Source: an uncultured Nannocystaceae bacterium
GTDB lineage: Bacteria > Myxococcota_A > Polyangia > Nannocystales > Nannocystaceae
Assembly (NCBI GenBank): GCA_938084085.1
Contig: CALKDV010000079.1
Span: forward strand, 1 to 6,272
DNA: 6,272 bases
Direction of reading: 5' to 3'
This document shows positions 5,559 to 6,272 of the stretch, one piece after another. Positions within the stretch are counted from its first letter, which is position 1, and every line of letters begins with the position of its first letter. A model generated the notes under the pieces. It made no database searches. It was not told where the DNA came from and worked only from the letters and a program-made list of their open reading frames with translations. Position numbers and translations under genes: made by a program.

Positions 5559-6272
5559 ATGCCCACCACTGACGCGCCGAGTCCTTGGTCGACCCTCACG
5601 CTGGTCACACCCGCCGGTCCACGCTCGACCGCGGCCCATGAGCTTCTCGAATATCAGCTGGAATCGCTCGGCGCGCTGCTCCTTGAAGACGACGAGGTGT
5701 CCGGTGTCGAATACCGCGACGCGAAGACCTTCGAAGTTGCCGAGCGGCCGTCACTCGTTATCTACACTTCGCCAGCGGCCCTCGCGAGACTCGAGGCGCG
5801 GGCGTTGGAGATCGGGCCGTCCCTTGGATTGCCCCCGCTGACCGCGCGCTCCTTCACCACAGACGACGAGAGTTGGCGCGACAGCTGGAAGGAATTTTTT
5901 AAGCCGCTGCGACCCGGTGGTGGCCGGTTTCTCGTGCGCCCGAGTTGGATCGAGCGTCGTGACGATGACCCCGAGTTGGAGATCATCCTGGATCCGGGTC
6001 GCGCGTTCGGAACTGGACAGCATGAGAGCACCTCGCTTTGCCTCGAGCTCCTCGCGTCCCTCGACGCGGCCCTCGATGTCTCGCCTTCCCGCGTCCTCGA
6101 TCTTGGATGCGGCTCGGGAATTCTCGGGCTTGCGGCGGCCCGGCTATGGCCCGGTTGCGAAATCGTGGCCGTCGATATCGACTTCGAGGCCGTCGACACC
6201 ACGCGAGAGAACGCCGCGCACAACGCCCTGGAACGACGTGTTCGAGCGTTTCAAGGCACCGCGGAGGTCGTG
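5559..6272 (+). CDS. prmA: Ribosomal protein L11 methyltransferase PrmA, cut by the right edge
   Basis: The visible 238 residues match PrmA, which methylates lysines and the N-terminus of ribosomal protein L11 using S-adenosylmethionine in the cytoplasm. The N-terminal substrate-binding part covers about residues 12-100. The linker motif WRDSWKEFFKPL is at 106-117, the family signature DPGRAFGTGQHEST at 145-158, SAM motif I VLDLGCGSGILGLA at 179-192, and the acidic motif II VAVDID at 203-208, followed by the ENAAHN segment at 217-222. Members are usually near 290 residues, so about 50 are missing, including the Asn-containing catalytic motif. ATG at 5559 is the first possible start after an in-frame TGA at 5532; it has no clear Shine-Dalgarno, so translation may rely on a weak or leader-poor start. 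It is divergently arranged with the 61-residue gene. Confidence 0.93.
   Translation, partial: MPTTDAPSPWSTLTLVTPAGPRSTAAHELLEYQLESLGALLLEDDEVSGVEYRDAKTFEVAERPSLVIYTSPAALARLEARALEIGPSLGLPPLTARSFTTDDESWRDSWKEFFKPLRPGGGRFLVRPSWIERRDDDPELEIILDPGRAFGTGQHESTSLCLELLASLDAALDVSPSRVLDLGCGSGILGLAAARLWPGCEIVAVDIDFEAVDTTRENAAHNALERRVRAFQGTAEVV

Noticed and set aside
5319..5639. Minus-strand frame of 106 codons over the divergent promoter region
   Set aside because: Overlaps the starts of both prmA and the 61-residue gene, Arg/Gly-rich, no motif.
5762..6223. Minus-strand Ser/Arg-rich frame of 153 codons
   Set aside because: Antisense to prmA, whose motifs are unmistakable.

Overview
The window looks like chromosomal DNA of a high-GC myxobacterium (Myxococcota, possibly near Nannocystaceae). 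The clues are GC-rich third codon positions, three secreted lipoprotein genes, and one long lipoprotein joining a Thr/Gly/Ser linker, tandem Cys-rich repeats, MopE-like CGDGVDNDCDG motifs and a choice-of-anchor-L-like C-terminus. The taxonomic call is inference; there is no rRNA or other marker.

Layout from left to right. (1) Positions 1-477, plus strand: the 3' part of a gene for a single-pass membrane protein with a Cys-containing exterior domain, function unknown. It meets the next gene tail to tail, the two stop codons abutting inside a small hairpin. (2) Positions 478-2642, minus strand: a two-gene operon of lipoproteins, 1637-2380 first and the beta-propeller-like 478-1632 second, separated by 4 nt. 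It is preceded by a complete cobalamin (B12) riboswitch at 2469-2642, a leader in which a hairpin can cover the Shine-Dalgarno of the first gene, and a promoter candidate ending at the aptamer. This is the most interesting part of the window: a B12-responsive pair of cell-surface lipoproteins, one resembling BtuG/YncE-type propellers in its repeat pattern, with no btuB in view. (3) Positions 2741-4912, minus: the 723-residue lipoprotein, with its own promoter candidate just upstream. (4) Positions 5155-5340, minus: a 61-residue protein with an apparent beta-alpha-beta-beta layout and no function known to me. (5) Positions 5559-6272, plus: prmA, the ribosomal protein L11 methyltransferase, cut by the right edge and divergent from the small gene.

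The stretch 4960-5154 holds only a weak hairpin and nothing else I can support. The divergent region 5341-5558 holds promoter candidates for both flanking genes. I found no tRNA, rRNA, CRISPR array, insertion sequence or attachment site. No U-tracted intrinsic terminator was seen.

Together, the central genes suggest regulated surface capture of cobalamin: when B12 is abundant the riboswitch would block translation of the lipoproteins, and when it is scarce they would be made and exported. This rests on the riboswitch, which is clear, and on weaker resemblance of the proteins.
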